Below, piece after piece: positions 33,361 to 44,299 of a DNA stretch of 64,000 nt. The notes beneath the pieces are model-generated. The model was not told the DNA's origin. It did no database searches and worked only from the letters and a program-made list of their open reading frames with translations. A program made the position numbers and the translations under genes. The DNA is from Anastrepha obliqua (lineage: Eukaryota; Arthropoda; Insecta; Diptera; Tephritidae), in assembly GCF_027943255.1 (NCBI RefSeq), contig NC_072893.1:24946001-25010000 (forward strand). Direction: 5' to 3'. The stretch's first letter is position 1. Every line of letters begins with the position of its first letter.

Positions 33361-35039
33361 AAAAAATATTGAAAAAAAAAAAATTCATAATTTTAGATTT
33401 ATTTAATTTTTAAAATTGTGAAGTGAGATATCTTCGGTACTTTATGAAAACATTTATATTTCGGCATGAATATACTAAAAGAATCGATTTTTTTGCTAAA
33501 AATTTTTTGGAAAAACTTTTTTGGTAATATTTAAAAAATATTTGCCCGAATTTTTTTGTTAGTTTGTTGTAATAATAACGTAGACTGCCATATACTTAGC
33601 GATCCCTGTAAGTTTCATAATGGGATTCCCATAGATTTTTAAATTTCACTCAAATACGTTCAGGGAATCAATGAAAAATTTCACTCTATCGAAGCGAATC
33701 AGTGGAGTGGAATAGCACACCGAATTTTAAAACAGCATTTCAATTTTCGACACACCATTGTTTACTGGGTACACTTATTTTTCGTAGAACTAACAAAAAA
33801 CAAATGCACACACACGTATAAACTTGGACTACATAACACAAATTTTTGCAGCTAAAAAACAGCGACAGCCGCCAGTAACAACAGCCATTGGCCATTGAAA
33901 TATGAAACCGCATACAATGGCCGCTGACGAACGATCAAACAGGGGGCAGGCAGCGACTGAGCCGAAGAGAACAGAATACTCGTAGAACAGAGTTGAGTTG
34001 GGCAAAAATGAAAACAATAACCACATAACAACAATGCCAACAATCGAGAAAACAAGTGGCGAACGAACACAATTGTCTTGTAATGTCTGACACGGACAGG
34101 TCCTGTCTTTCGCTCTATCTCCCCCCTCCCCGAATAGACATTTCCACATCATTTCATTGAGCTACCTCTTCGGTTGCCGGACATTACACCACCACCACCT
34201 TCCGCTTTCGTGTGTGTGCGCTGACACTTTAGTTGGCTTTTGGCGCGTCCGTCCCAACCCTTCTTTGGGCACGTTGTGTTACGTCTATTGTGAATGCGGA
34301 ATGGTGCTTTTTTGCATTTTTATTGCCCCAAACGGCCATCAATCGTCCTTGCCATGAAGGATGTGCATACACACACACACACACATATGTATATATATAC
34401 GTATACGTACTCACACACTCTTCAAAACAAATGCATTTGCTTTTATTATGTTTACGATTCCCATATGAACCATTCAGTGCTAGAGCTTTTTAATACGCAG
34501 TTATACAGCGATTTTCGCCATAAGCATTTTGCAAATATGAGGAATTGAGGAAATGAGAATATTCGTATAAATTTAGAATTGCAAATAATTTGCAGTCTTG
34601 TTTAAAAAACGTCCGGGTCGCAGAAGGCAATAAAATTTATTGGCTTAAGCCATCACGTCAAGAGTAATTCTAAAAAAAAATTTTTAACTCCTTTGGCTGT
34701 GACATTTTTTAGACTTAATAGCTAGCAAACACTCATACATACACAAAGGAATTGAAGATTCCAGCACGGATAAACAATGATACAGATAATGTTCCTGAAT
34801 TCTTCTAACTAGGCAACGAAATATTCTACACCTGGCAGAGTATAAAAAGGGTTGCCGCAGTTCGGAAGCAGCGCGACACAATCAATTGGTTGCCTAGGTG
34901 CAATGCTTTTCAAATGACCACTCAGGAATGGATAAGCACTTGAAGCCAAGATTTTATTGTACTTCTTGGTTTCAACCAAATTTGATTAGAAATCTTTAAA
35001 AATGCACTCATGTCACTTATTTTCACTACTGCGAGTGCC
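33361..35039. other. Unassigned DNA with CA microsatellite
   Basis: AT-rich to 33780, then more complex sequence at 33800-34300 that may be host non-coding DNA. A CA/TA microsatellite lies at 34366-34418. Overlapping open frames on both strands at 33829-34548 have no motif and are dominated by simple sequence at one end. Confidence 0.4.
34366..34418. repeat. CA/TA microsatellite
   Basis: CA run followed by TATATATACGTATACGTAC and a CA tail. Confidence 0.85.
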
Positions 35040-36040
35040 CGGTACTGAGCTACCGCAGGTAGGTGAAATGGTTAAATTACCACTCTGGCACTCCCCAAGT
35101 AGCTCTAAAGTGCCGTTTCGATACGATCATGAGACTTCCAACGGGCAGATATCTACATCCAACCAGGAGTTGATACAATAGAAAAGATTGATGGCATTTA
35201 AGTTGGCGTACTGCCACTAGCTATGAAGAAAGCAGCACCCGGTCCCCTTAATCGCCTAGCTGCCCAACCCGGACATTTGCAGATAAACTGCTCTACATTC
35301 TCCTTCTTTGAAAGGCCTCCGCAGTTTTCCTTAGTGTGAACCGATCGTCCAATGACCGTCCGGTAAACACATCTACGAGTTTGGCAATTGAATGGCGTGA
35401 AGTCTCCCAGACTTTTTGAGTTCACCACCTATTGTACTGGGTCCAAAGGGCTTTCGAATTAGCACATGAAAAATTGGAGCTCCATCAGTTCTACGCTTTC
35501 CTGAGAAATAAGCTCATCACTAATTTCATTTCCCTCTATGTTCCTGTGTCTGGGAACTCAGATCAGGGAAATGTTTCCCGCACATCCAAAAGATTTGATC
35601 TTCTCCTTACAGGAGAGGTCAGTGTCTTGATCGCAGCTTGACTGCCTGAAAAATTTTTAATAAATATCTCCCTTTATTCCACGTTCCCTAAGCATTTTGC
35701 ATATCTGCAGGATCGCAAAGACTTCTGCCTGAAAAGAACTGGCAGTATTCGACGATTTTAAGGAAATAGATAAATTGGCTCATTTAGAGAAAACCTCTGC
35801 TCCGACTCCCGACTTCATCTTGGAGCCCTCAGTGAATACAGTGGCAACAGCCTCGGTACAGATTTTCCTCCGTTCCAAACCTCCCTACTAGGAAAGATTG
35901 CCCTGGCACGACCCTCAAACTCCAGTTTACGGATAGCGAGATATGTCTGGGGTTCAGAGAAATATGACGTTAACTGTTGAAAATGCTACCACGTCCCTTG
36001 GGGGATTACCTCCAGAGGCCAACCTTCTTTAACCTGAATG
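35040..36040 (-). pseudogene. RNase H-bearing non-LTR retrotransposon 3' end (family N1)
   Basis: Minus strand: FTEGSKMKSGVGAEVFSK (RNase H start, about 35835-35780), FQAEVFAILQICKMLRE (about 35735-35685), EKIKSFGCAGNISLI, VPRHRNIEGNEISDELISQ (about 35555-35500), then the open tail TRRCVYRTVIGRSVHTK, NCGGLSKKENVEQFICKCPG (about 35330-35265) and AARRLRGPGAAFF. The 3' UTR contains GATATCTGCCCGTTGGA (rc of 35144-35160) and GTGCCAGAGTGGTA (rc of 35078-35091). The same family, with the same UTR motifs, occurs on the plus strand at 46960-47715. Confidence 0.8.
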
Positions 36041-36789
36041 CACTTTGAGCTGCGATGGAAATAACGACAGTTGTTACACCAAAACTAGTTGCGGATATAT
36101 ACATTTTTTCTTTTGGTAAACATGTAATAATTTGCATTTGTTGGGATTCTTTTTTATTCCACAAAACTATTATAAAATATTACCCCCATTATTTGTTCAC
36201 TAACGAGCAATCACACAGTGACTAACCAAAATTCAAAAACGAATTTTCAAGCAACCGAAAACCGAATACGCCCTAAATCATTTTCAATACTTAAATTGCC
36301 TATCAAAATGAAGGATATAAGTAAGTTTACTCATACATGCATATGCATTTATGGATGTTCATTCATGCCAACCAAAAGAGCCGTTCTACACCCGTACTCG
36401 TGCACGTGCACATCAACCGCCATTAATAAAACTCTGAAAGCAGGATGCCTCATAAATTTTCCTTTGTTACTTATTTCGTGTAGATACTCATATGGAGACG
36501 TACGCGCACACATACATGCACGTTTATCTTACATGTGTTGTATTTATTTATGCGAAAACTCATGGCCAGATAAATAAGAACACACTGATTATAGATTTGG
36601 CACAAAAATACAAAAAAAAGAAAAAAAATTAAATGTCATAAAAAACATTCTGACGTTGATAAGAACTGCACCTGGACTCAGAAATACGTTTGGAATGAAT
36701 TGAATGGAATTGCGGATGACTGGGATTTTTCAAGCATTCAAGCAAATAATGCCCATTGTACTTAAGGAATAGAAAAAGAACTTAAGATT
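36041..36789. other. Unassigned DNA
   Basis: A 119-codon open frame at 36218-36577 has no recognisable motif and includes CATA-rich sequence, so I do not call it a gene. Confidence 0.4.
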
Positions 36790-36872
36790 AGGTTAGGTTG
36801 AGCTGGTTGACTTGTGGTCACGCATAGTCCGGTATGGTCCATAGCGCTACTAGATGGAGTTAATTGGTTACT
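36790..36872 (-). mobile_element. 3' end of a non-LTR retrotransposon
   Basis: Read on the minus strand, a short 3' UTR containing GGACCATACCGGACTATGCG runs into CAACCTAACCTAATC, the kind of AACCTAACC tail also present at the window's right end. No coding part remains; the 5' side abuts a mariner. Confidence 0.5.
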
Positions 36873-36879
36873 AGGTTGC

Positions 36880-37690
36880 TCAATTAGTTTATTGGATTTT
36901 CATTTCAATCTGTCATTTAGTATCCACGTGTCACAGTATTTTGTACACTAGAAAAAATTTAGTATCGTGCGGTGTGTGAATTTTTACTTTTGGAAGGTTT
37001 AAAAGCAACGGAAATTTATGAACAAATTTTGACAACATAAGGACTTTTCGCCATCAATTAGTACAGTAGAAAGATGGGTTGCTGAATTTAAACGTGGTCG
37101 TACATGCCTTGAAGACGTCAAGGATGTCCAAAAGCAGAAACAATAACAGAAATCGTAGAAAAAATACAGGAAACCGTATTGGAAAATCGTCGTGTGACTG
37201 AAAGAGATTTAGTAAAGTCCTAGGCATCTCATTAGGCAGTGTAAGCAATATTTTGACTGAAGCATTGAGTTTCAGAAAGCTGTATGCACAATGGGGCCGC
37301 ATTCGCTAACAACGGAACAAAAACACATTCGAATGGGACTTTCTTAGCAAAATTTAGGGCGTTTTCGAAAGGATAAAGTGGATTTTGTGCCTCGATTCAT
37401 CAATGGGGTTGAGACTTGGGTCTATCATCTTGATCCTAAAGCAAAACAAGAGGCTAAAAAGTGGTGTGAAACTGGTTCTTCGTCTCCGAAACGAGTTCGT
37501 GTCCAGAAATCGGCAATCGGCCAAGAAAGTGTTGGTCAGTTTTTGGAATCTGAAAGGATTTCGTGTGTGGATTACTTGCAAACTGGTAGATCTGAATATT
37601 ATTGTAACCTTTAGACCAGCTGAAAGAAAAAATTCGTGAAAAAATACCCAGTTTGCTAAAGAAAAAAATTACTTTTCATCAGGACACTGA
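36880..37690 (+). pseudogene. Mariner transposase N-terminal two thirds, first catalytic Asp replaced
   Basis: The plus-strand frames give KATEIYEQ, STVERWVAEFKRGRTCLED (first helix-turn-helix), ENRRVTERDLVK and LGISLGSVSNILTEALSFRK (second helix-turn-helix). WGPHSLTTEQKHIRM follows, then the catalytic start FINGVETWVYHLDPKAKQEA (about 37402-37460). Mariners have Asp-Glu-Thr-Trp at this point; here GTT (Val) stands where GAT would encode the first catalytic Asp. VRVQKSAIG, VDYLQTGRSEYY and FHQDT (second Asp, about 37674-37688) follow. The gene then stops abruptly at a minus-strand non-LTR fragment. An intact 5' end was not established, though GTTGCTCAATTAG near 36884 may be its edge. Confidence 0.8.
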
Positions 37691-37694
37691 AAAC

Positions 37695-38250
37695 CGAGTC
37701 ACAAGAGCATTTACGCTCTACAGTTGCTTTTGAGCACTTGTCCCTCCATTCCCTGCATCCGTTGCTGTTCGAGATTCTTATCTTATAAGCAAACGCTGCT
37801 ACTGCGCTATGTCCCAGCAGCACGCCTGTCATAGTTCTAGAATCTCTCCGTATTAGTGTTAGTATAAATCGAGTACAACTGTGATCGTCAGATTTGCACA
37901 GGGTCTTAGCATTCCTGCAAGTGGACAGTTTCTCCCATCTCGTCCGGAATTTTCTGATCATGTTTTCGTCTAGTTCGTTGTATAATATTCGTACAGATTT
38001 TGGTATTCCGTTGACAAAGTCCTGTTTTTCGCTATATCGTCTACTATCTCGTTCTCTTCAATTCCCTTAAGGCCTGGCACCCAATAGAAATGCAGCTTAC
38101 AATTCGCTGCTAATCTTCCCTGCTCTACCTCCCTGCACTGAAGAACAATCTTGGACGTTAAACGAAACGTAATTGCTTGAATGTCTGCTTGACTATCTAT
38201 CTAAAAGTTAATTTTTGAGCTGGTCCCAGTTGCATCACAAGCTCTTACTT
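37695..38250 (-). pseudogene. RNase H-bearing non-LTR fragment
   Basis: Minus strand: SDSQADIQAITFRLTSKIVL (about 38205-38140), LHFYWVPGLKGIEENEIVDD (about 38100-38040) and YQNLYEYY of the RNase H end. After a frameshift comes the tail MIRKFRTRWEKLSTCRNAKT, TMTGVLLGHSAVAAFAYKI (about 37845-37785) and ISNSNGCREW. The Cys/His motif is cut by the junction with the mariner at 37690. Confidence 0.72.
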
Positions 38251-38289
38251 AAGGAAGAGAGGAAGAACTGAAACGATAAGAAACATCTA

Positions 38290-38765
38290 GTAGATGAGAA
38301 TTTATAGCTCTTCTACAAACTTTCCAGTCAAGCTTATGAATCTTATCAGTTTGCTGAGGGAAATAGAATTTAGCTCATCCATTTCCATCATATAAGCCTG
38401 GCGAAGGCCGAACTACGACAGAGAAAATGTTCTGTACTATCCTCATCCTCTCTGAGTGGATTTTCTCCGCTTCCTGTAAGACCTTTTCAGGAAACACTTG
38501 GATATTTTTCGAGTTCCAGCATAGCAACAACGGCTTTCATGATGTAAATCGAAAACAGTCGCTGTTAGTATTGGCTTCAGTCCAATTGGGCACTCCAAAG
38601 AACCGCAGTTCGCCAATTTATCAGCCAGATAGTCATCTTGCGCATAACGGCATCCTGGACCCACTCAATTTCAACCTCATTCCACTTTGCAACAGAGTTC
38701 AGTCTTAACTTACATTCCCGAATTAAGGGTCTTCCAATAACAGGTGTTATTTTGAATAGCCCGAT
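38290..38765 (-). pseudogene. Second RNase H-bearing non-LTR fragment
   Basis: Minus strand: CGPGCRYAQDDYLADKLANC-like RNase H end (about 38665-38605) is preceded by IGRPLIRECKLRLNSVAKW. It is followed by LELEKYP, then STEHFLCRSSAFARL (about 38440-38395), the His/Cys part of the tail. It is a different copy from the fragment just downstream at 37695, because tail precedes RNase H in the direction of reading across the pair. Confidence 0.6.
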
Positions 38766-38839
38766 ATTTCGATAGATGTCACTTTTGACGCTGTAATTTT
38801 TTGATATTGGACAATTAGGAACTACGCCATTAATAAAAA

Positions 38840-39545
38840 TGGAACGATACACGCTTAAACAGCGCATTGAAATTATTAAAATTCACTATAAAAATGGTGA
38901 AAATTTGACAGAGACGGTTCGTATTTTTGGGTCATCGTGAGGCACCTTGTCGGACCGCAATACAGAAATTGGTGAAAAAATTCGAGCTGTTGGACAAGTT
39001 AGTGATTTGAAGAATAAAACCCGTGCAGGTTGCTCAAGAACAGTCGAAAACATTCTTGTTGTAGTCGAAAGTGTTGAAGAAAACCCAGCTTTGTCTATTT
39101 TGCATAAAGATTTGGGTATTAAGGCTTATAAAGTCCAGTTAACACAAGAACTCAATCCGGCCGATCATCAACAATGTCGTGTCTTTGCTGATTGGGTCGT
39201 TGAAATGCCTGAAAATGATCCGGAATTCCATCGAAAAATCATCATGTGAGTGATGAGGCCCATTTCCACCTAAGTGGCTTCGTCAACAAGCAAAATTGTT
39301 GGATCTGGGGCTCAGAATATCCTCAGCGTGTGACTGTTTGGTGCGGTTTATGGTCTGCCGAAGTCATTGGATCTTCATTTTTGCGAAAATGAAGCTGGAG
39401 CAACAGTTATGGTGAATGGATTGCGCTATCGAGAGATGATTAACGATTTTTTATGGCCGGAATTGGATGATATTGGAAAACCCTTCATTATTGACAATTT
39501 ACGAGCAGTTTCTAAGGCCTTTAGTGCAACTTGTCTGTGCCCTTT
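38840..39545 (+). pseudogene. Tc1/mariner transposase (GYVNKQN type), degraded
   Basis: ATG 38840 starts MERYTLKQRIEIIKIHYKNG (helix-turn-helix). TAIQKLVKKFE and, in a shifted frame, VENILVVVESVEENPALSIL follow, then KAYKVQLTQELNPADHQQCR and DWVVEMPENDPEFHRKII. The catalytic segment reads MSDEAHFHLSGFVNKQNCW (about 39243-39305; first Asp kept). It continues WGSEYPQRVTVW with residues missing between Pro and Gln, EAGATVMVNGLRYREMINDF and LWPELDDI. The remainder, including the second and third Asp, is lost where a minus-strand non-LTR fragment begins. Several frameshifts. Confidence 0.82.
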
Positions 39546-39880
39546 TCTCATGTAATTACTTGTATTTGCCATCCTTTCAACAATTATCCAGTCTAGTGGT
39601 TAAGTATTGCCAAGACTTCCGCTTGAAAGACTGTTGCCATTATATCCAAACAGCGTTGCAACATCTGAAGTTGCTGTCCAAATGCCTTTCAGCTATAGTA
39701 CCATTTTCAATCTTGATGCCATTGGTAAAAAACGTTTTTCCCGAACTCCCCAAGAGCTTAAAATGCGGCTCTTTTTTTCAAAAGATACTCCTGTTTTATC
39801 AGTAAGATGTAGGAGCTGAGATTTAAAGACTCTTGGCGGTAAAGGGATAATGTTTGTCGCTTCCTTGATCAACTTGATCT
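39545..39880 (-). pseudogene. RNase H fragment of a non-LTR element
   Basis: The minus strand contains FSDGSKIENG-like RNase H start remnants (about 39720-39700, frameshifted) and ATVFQAEVLAILNH (about 39640-39598). No tail is present. It is truncated by the mariner relic to its left. Confidence 0.5.
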
Positions 39881-40050
39881 CATAGTGGAACTGACTTTAA
39901 CTAGACCCCCGTAAAAAGCACGAAAAATTGACAATCAGATTCATGAAATGCTCGACTCCAAAACTTTAATCAAATATTTCATTGACATAAGAGACCAAAT
40001 GAGGAATGAACGAGGAAATATCAATTGAATATGACCACCCATAGTTTGAA

Positions 40051-40328
40051 CGGCAGCCATCGTAGCCGAATTGATTGGTGCGTGACTATCATTCGGAAGT
40101 GCGTTAAACTTCGAATCTCCCAGCACGAAACATCAAAATGATGGAAAAAGTTTGTTCTTTCAAACCTTCGGTGTATTTCTGACATGAAAAAGCTCGTCAT
40201 AAAAAATATTTGCCGTATGGAGTGGGCTTAAAACTGTAGGTCCCTCCATTTGTGCAACAATATCAAGACACACACAAATAGAGTAGGAGCTCGGGCAAAC
40301 GCCCAAAAAGGGTGTAAGCGCCGATTTG
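40051..40328 (+). mobile_element. tRNA-derived SINE
   Basis: CATCGTAGCCGAATTGATTG (A-box), B-box-like ACTTCGAATCTCC at 40108-40120, GTGTATTTCTGACATGAAAA, TGTAGGTCCCTCCATTTGTG and the 3' end CCCAAAAAGGGTGTAAGCGC. It lacks part of the GTCGCCC..GGCAGGCAAT box but keeps the middle region missing from the 31.9-kb copy. Confidence 0.85.
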
Positions 40329-41699
40329 GTATTTTGTTTTTCTTTTTTTTTTTTAATTTTCCTTTAGTTCGAACCTAAAATTTATATCTAATCTTAAAAC
40401 GTGTCCATGTGTGTGAAACGATTGAGTGAAAGTGTCAAAATGTCGAATTCAATAAGGTATAAATTATGAAATTGGGACCCAAATAACGGCAGCAAGCGAA
40501 ATGATCGAATTCGTGTGTTGGTTGCGGTACATTACAGATTATGCGATAATATTTACCAAGGCAAGCAGCAAAAAGACTGAGACGCTAGTAAAAAGTTGAT
40601 GCTGATGCAGCTAATAGTTGGGCACACAGCACACGCATCCAGCTACAAAACTTTACACTACACACAATATACCGTTACTCTACAAACACAAGGCCACACC
40701 TACATACACGCATACACATACACATCCACATAGATCCATGTATGTATGTATGTTTCTACTTGTGTAGCATTGACAAGCCTACACAATTTTCAGCAGAGTT
40801 ACACATTTCGAGAAAAATAGGCTTTGAAAAGGGTTCTGGGAAACTGCGCTTTAAAATTGAAACAGAGGAAATGCAAGCATTTCACACCCTACATTTGCGG
40901 CAATTGAGCGTAGAGAGCAAAAAATTCAAATTTTACGCTTAGTGAGCTAAGTCGTCGCCGGACTAAGCTGCAAGTGGCGCACTTCAATTATTAAAATTAT
41001 AAAAAGAGGGGGAAAAACTTACTCTTTGAAGCCGTGTGCTTGCTGCTGTTACACTTTTTCATGGAAACTTGTCATGGACAGAGTGAAGAAAATGCAAGCA
41101 ACTTTTTTTTACTTCTCAGGAGATTAAGATATTCATACATACATACAGGTACATATACTCATAGACAATGAAATGGGTGTTCAACATTTTTACCAGTTTT
41201 GGTTATTTCACTTTTATTTATTTTGTGTATTCGTTTTTTATAAAAATCTAAAAACAAATTCATGCTAAGAAACTTTTTTTTTATGTAAAAGCATTTTTTC
41301 TGTTAGCAAATTTTGTTTGCGGATTCTGAATTAATTTCTCATTGCCTTAGGTAAACTTTTTTCTTTTAAATATTTCTTAAAAATTGGTTCTACGACCTTG
41401 AAAATCCTATAGAATCTGACGTTCATGTCTACATAACAGCGTTTCTCCCCTGCAAATCACGAATTAGTGCACTGTTAATGCATGCGGAATACAGCTCAAA
41501 GCAAGGGTTACGCATGCACTTAGACTTGCCATAAATCCTGTGACAAACTTTACAATGCATACGGCAAGAACAAATTCGCACAAAAGAGTTCCGTTGTTTT
41601 TGTTTTTGTTCATATGCATTTTCGTCCCCTCGTAAATTATACGCAGATTCGTGGCGAATTTCATTTGTTGGCAATGGACTGGGGAGCTAAGCACTGATT
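40329..41699. other. Unassigned DNA
   Basis: Poly-T near 40338-40353 and CATA/CACA simple sequence at 40690-40755, otherwise mixed. Open frames at 40742-40942 and 41429-41703 lack motifs. Nothing supportable was found. Confidence 0.4.
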
Positions 41700-42480
41700 C
41701 CATTACAAAAGTGGGCTAAAAGCACAAGTGAGATTTACGAATTCCTGAAAAAACTTAATATTTCGAGAATGTTTGTTTACCGCACGATCAATCGTTTTTC
41801 CCAAACGTCTGAAGTGACAGACAGAAAAAGAAGTCGTCGCCCTCGCGTGGTTCGAACCAGTGCAGCCGTAAAAGCCGCTCGAGAAAGAATTCAGAGAAAT
41901 CGGCTTAGAAAGCAGAAAATCATGTCCGGGGAAAAGGAATGTATCGACCAGATCCATGTCAAGACTAATTAAAGATGATCTCCACATGAAAGCCTTCCGT
42001 CGCTCAACTGGTCAACTTTTGACAACTCGACAGATGCAAGCAGCTTCTTCGGTGCCACGCAGTCAACGGCCATGAAAATATTCTTTTCACAGATAAGAAA
42101 ATGTTCACTGTTGAGGAATTTTTTAATAAGCAGAACTTTAAAATGTATGCTAAAACTTCTGAAGTCGCAAAGGGGGCTGATCCAGCCCCCTAATCGTTTG
42201 GTGGGGAGTGTCTTGCTTGTAAAGGCGTTCATCTACTTGGCCCTCCGGAAGTCCAAATCTGATTCCATTGGACTACAGTTTGTGCTTAGAACTGAAGAAC
42301 ATGGCCAGTCGAAGACCTCACAGAGATTTGGAGAGTCTGAATGGCCTAATTGTTTGAAGGCTTGGGTAAAAGCAAATGGTGACAATTTCGAATGAAAACT
42401 AAATTTTTGTTTTCATATTTACGTGTTTAAATAAACCTAACTTCATTAAAAAAAGTATTATAATTTCATACCTATAACGG
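41700..42480 (+). pseudogene. Tc1/mariner transposase with catalytic-core deletion
   Basis: Plus-strand frames: EIYEFLKKLNISRMFVYRTI and NRFSQTSEVTDRKRSRRPR (first helix-turn-helix and basic linker) with VRTSAAVKAARERIQRNRLR, then STRSMSRLIKDDLHMKAFRR (second helix-turn-helix). After frameshifts ILFTDKKMFTVEEFFNKQNF (first catalytic Asp, about 42078-42140) and KMYAKTSEVAKGADP follow. The sequence then jumps to a C-terminal end LKAWVKANGDNFE with TGA at 42393-42395. The segment with the second and third catalytic residues is deleted. It is the same broad group as the relic at 14492 but a different subfamily. Confidence 0.75.
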
Positions 42481-42618
42481 ACTTAACTTGTAACAGAACT
42501 TATGGCAGGACTAAGTAATAACATTCGCATGTTCATATACAAGGTAAAGTCCTAAATAAGCAAGACTGAGCTAAAATCGAAACGACAGGAGCTATATTCT
42601 GTTAACCTTGGGTTTTAT

Positions 42619-42712
42619 TTATTCAAAATAGTCCCCTCTGGCCGCGATATACTGTTTTGCGCGATCTAAAAGGTTTTCGAAAGAATGTTTCAGATCATTG
42701 TCCGGAATGTCC
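42619..42712 (-). pseudogene. C-terminal end of a mariner-type transposase
   Basis: The minus-strand frame reads PKDIPDNDLKHSFENLLDR followed by AKQYIAARGDYFE and TAA (complement of 42619-42621). The Ser-Phe-Glu-Asn-Leu-Leu-Asp-Arg-Ala-Lys pattern and Gly-x-Tyr-Phe-Glu terminus are usual for Tc1/mariner-group transposases. Only about 31 codons remain; a plus-strand non-LTR element begins at its edge. Confidence 0.55.
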
Positions 42713-43760
42713 TTCGGGATGAGGACTGACTACATCGTCCCGATGGTAACGTTCAATAGGAATTTTGCCACACAATTTCCATCTAAAAAAGAATGGAATA
42801 AGGGATTCTCTCTAAACACCTTCGATACCACAATCTATACAGATGGCAGTAAAATGGATTGTGGTGTCGGAGCTGGTATATATTCTCAGAGACTTGGAAT
42901 TGAAAAATCTGTGCGTCTCCCTAATACCAGTAGCGTCTTCCAAGCGGAAGTACTAGCAATTGGGGAAGCCTGTAGGTTACTAATCGCAGATTTCTCTTTC
43001 AAGGGCAATGTCGCTATTCTTTCGGATAGCCAAGCTGCAATCCAGGCGCTGGATGCGACTATAACAACCTCTAAAGTGGTGGAGCAAAGTAGGAATAGCC
43101 TCACCAACTTGAGTGAAAACCATAGAGTAACCTTAACCGGGACACCGGAACATAGAAGGTAACGAAAAAGCTGATGAACTGGCAAGAGGGGGATCTGCCA
43201 TGAATAGCGCTCTTGCAGTACCAGTACTCACCCCACTAGGTGCGGTCAAGAACGCAATTTCCCTAAAATACCTTCGAATTGCAGAGTGTAGATGGAGAGA
43301 CCAGACGAAATGCAAAATCAGCAGAACGTTATGGCCCACCTACAACCTCAAGCAATCGTCGACATTAATAAACATGAAACGACGGGACACCTGTAGACTT
43401 ACGGCAGTCATAACTGGCTTCTGGTCTATCGGAGAACAAGCCGCCAAAATGGGCATCCCTCACAACACATACTGTCATAGTTGTAAACAACCGGAGAAAA
43501 AAGAAACAATCTTCCATTTTCTCTGTGAATGCCCTGCCCTATGGAAGGACAGAATGTCAACCCTGGGCAAACCGCTGTTCGAGAGTCTCGAGCAGCTGTC
43601 TGGCTCAGACGTCAACAACCTAATAAGGTTCCTAAACCACACAGACTGGATATAGTCCTGCTGCAAATAACTGTTAAACAATTTGGTAACGAGGATGTGG
43701 CAACAAAATGGTGTGGAAGCGCTAGTTGGATTCTGGATGAATCACCACTCTAACCAACCA
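42713..43760 (+). pseudogene. Best-preserved RNase H-bearing non-LTR 3' part
   Basis: The first open block (to 43162) has PSKKEWNKGF, then RNase H: TTIYTDGSKMDCGVGAGIY (first Asp, about 42830-42880), SSVFQAEVLAIGEACRLL (Glu), and NVAILSDSQAAIQALDA (second Asp, about 43008-43055). A small deletion near 43137-43160 shifts the frame within the PGHRNIEG segment. The second block (to TAG 43653-43655) continues EKADELARGGSAMNSA, RLTAVITGFWSIGEQAAKMG, then CHSCKQPEKKETIFHFLCEC (43474-43533) and LSGSDVNNLIRFLNHTDWI. The 3' UTR runs to about 43760. Only one lesion separates the two long open blocks, so this is the youngest non-LTR copy in the window by that criterion. Confidence 0.85.
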
Positions 43761-43769
43761 ACTAATGAG

Positions 43770-44230
43770 GAACGAAACGTATACAGCACAGACCTTCCGT
43801 AAGCCCAAATGATCAGTTGAAATCCGATAAATCGACGTTTTGAGATACTCAACTCCGATTCCATGAATTTACCGATGATTTTGATTAATTTGTGATAAAT
43901 TTACAAACAATTTCGATAGAATTTTCGGTGATTATTGGTTTTGGGTCAGGCGGGCCCGTATGTTCATTGTAATTTATGTCCTCACAATCATCTCTGAAAC
44001 GTGTAAACTACTCATGAACTCTGGCACGGGATAAACATGAATTTTTTCATCAATTAAAATATTTCGGTAAACGTTTTATCCGTTTTTAAAACAAAATTTG
44101 ATATTAGCTCTTTGTTCGAAACTCATTTTTGTGCCGATGATTGAAACTTACTGACACTTTAGACGCAATAACTTCGCTTCCACTAAACCGAATCTCACTA
44201 CGCTTTCATTGGAGGTCAGCTAGGGATGGA
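43770..44230 (-). pseudogene. Mariner transposase N-terminal fragment
   Basis: Minus strand: MSFEQRANIKFCFK (start about 44127), TFTEI, then VHEWF-like remains, and ISKTSIYRIS-like residues with DHLGLRKVCAV (second helix-turn-helix and linker, about 43850-43795) in a shifted frame. This matches the N-terminal 100 residues of mariners starting with FEQRxxIKFC. The catalytic domain is absent. Its boundary toward 43760 coincides with the end of the non-LTR 3' UTR. Confidence 0.6.
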
Positions 44231-44299
44231 ACTTCCAACGCACTAACACATTAAAAAGATGGCGCCATCAAAAAAATTTTTATTTGTACTTCACGTTGT

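Noticed and set aside
36218..36577. 119-codon open frame
   Set aside because: No domain, partly CATA-rich simple sequence, and located between transposon fragments.
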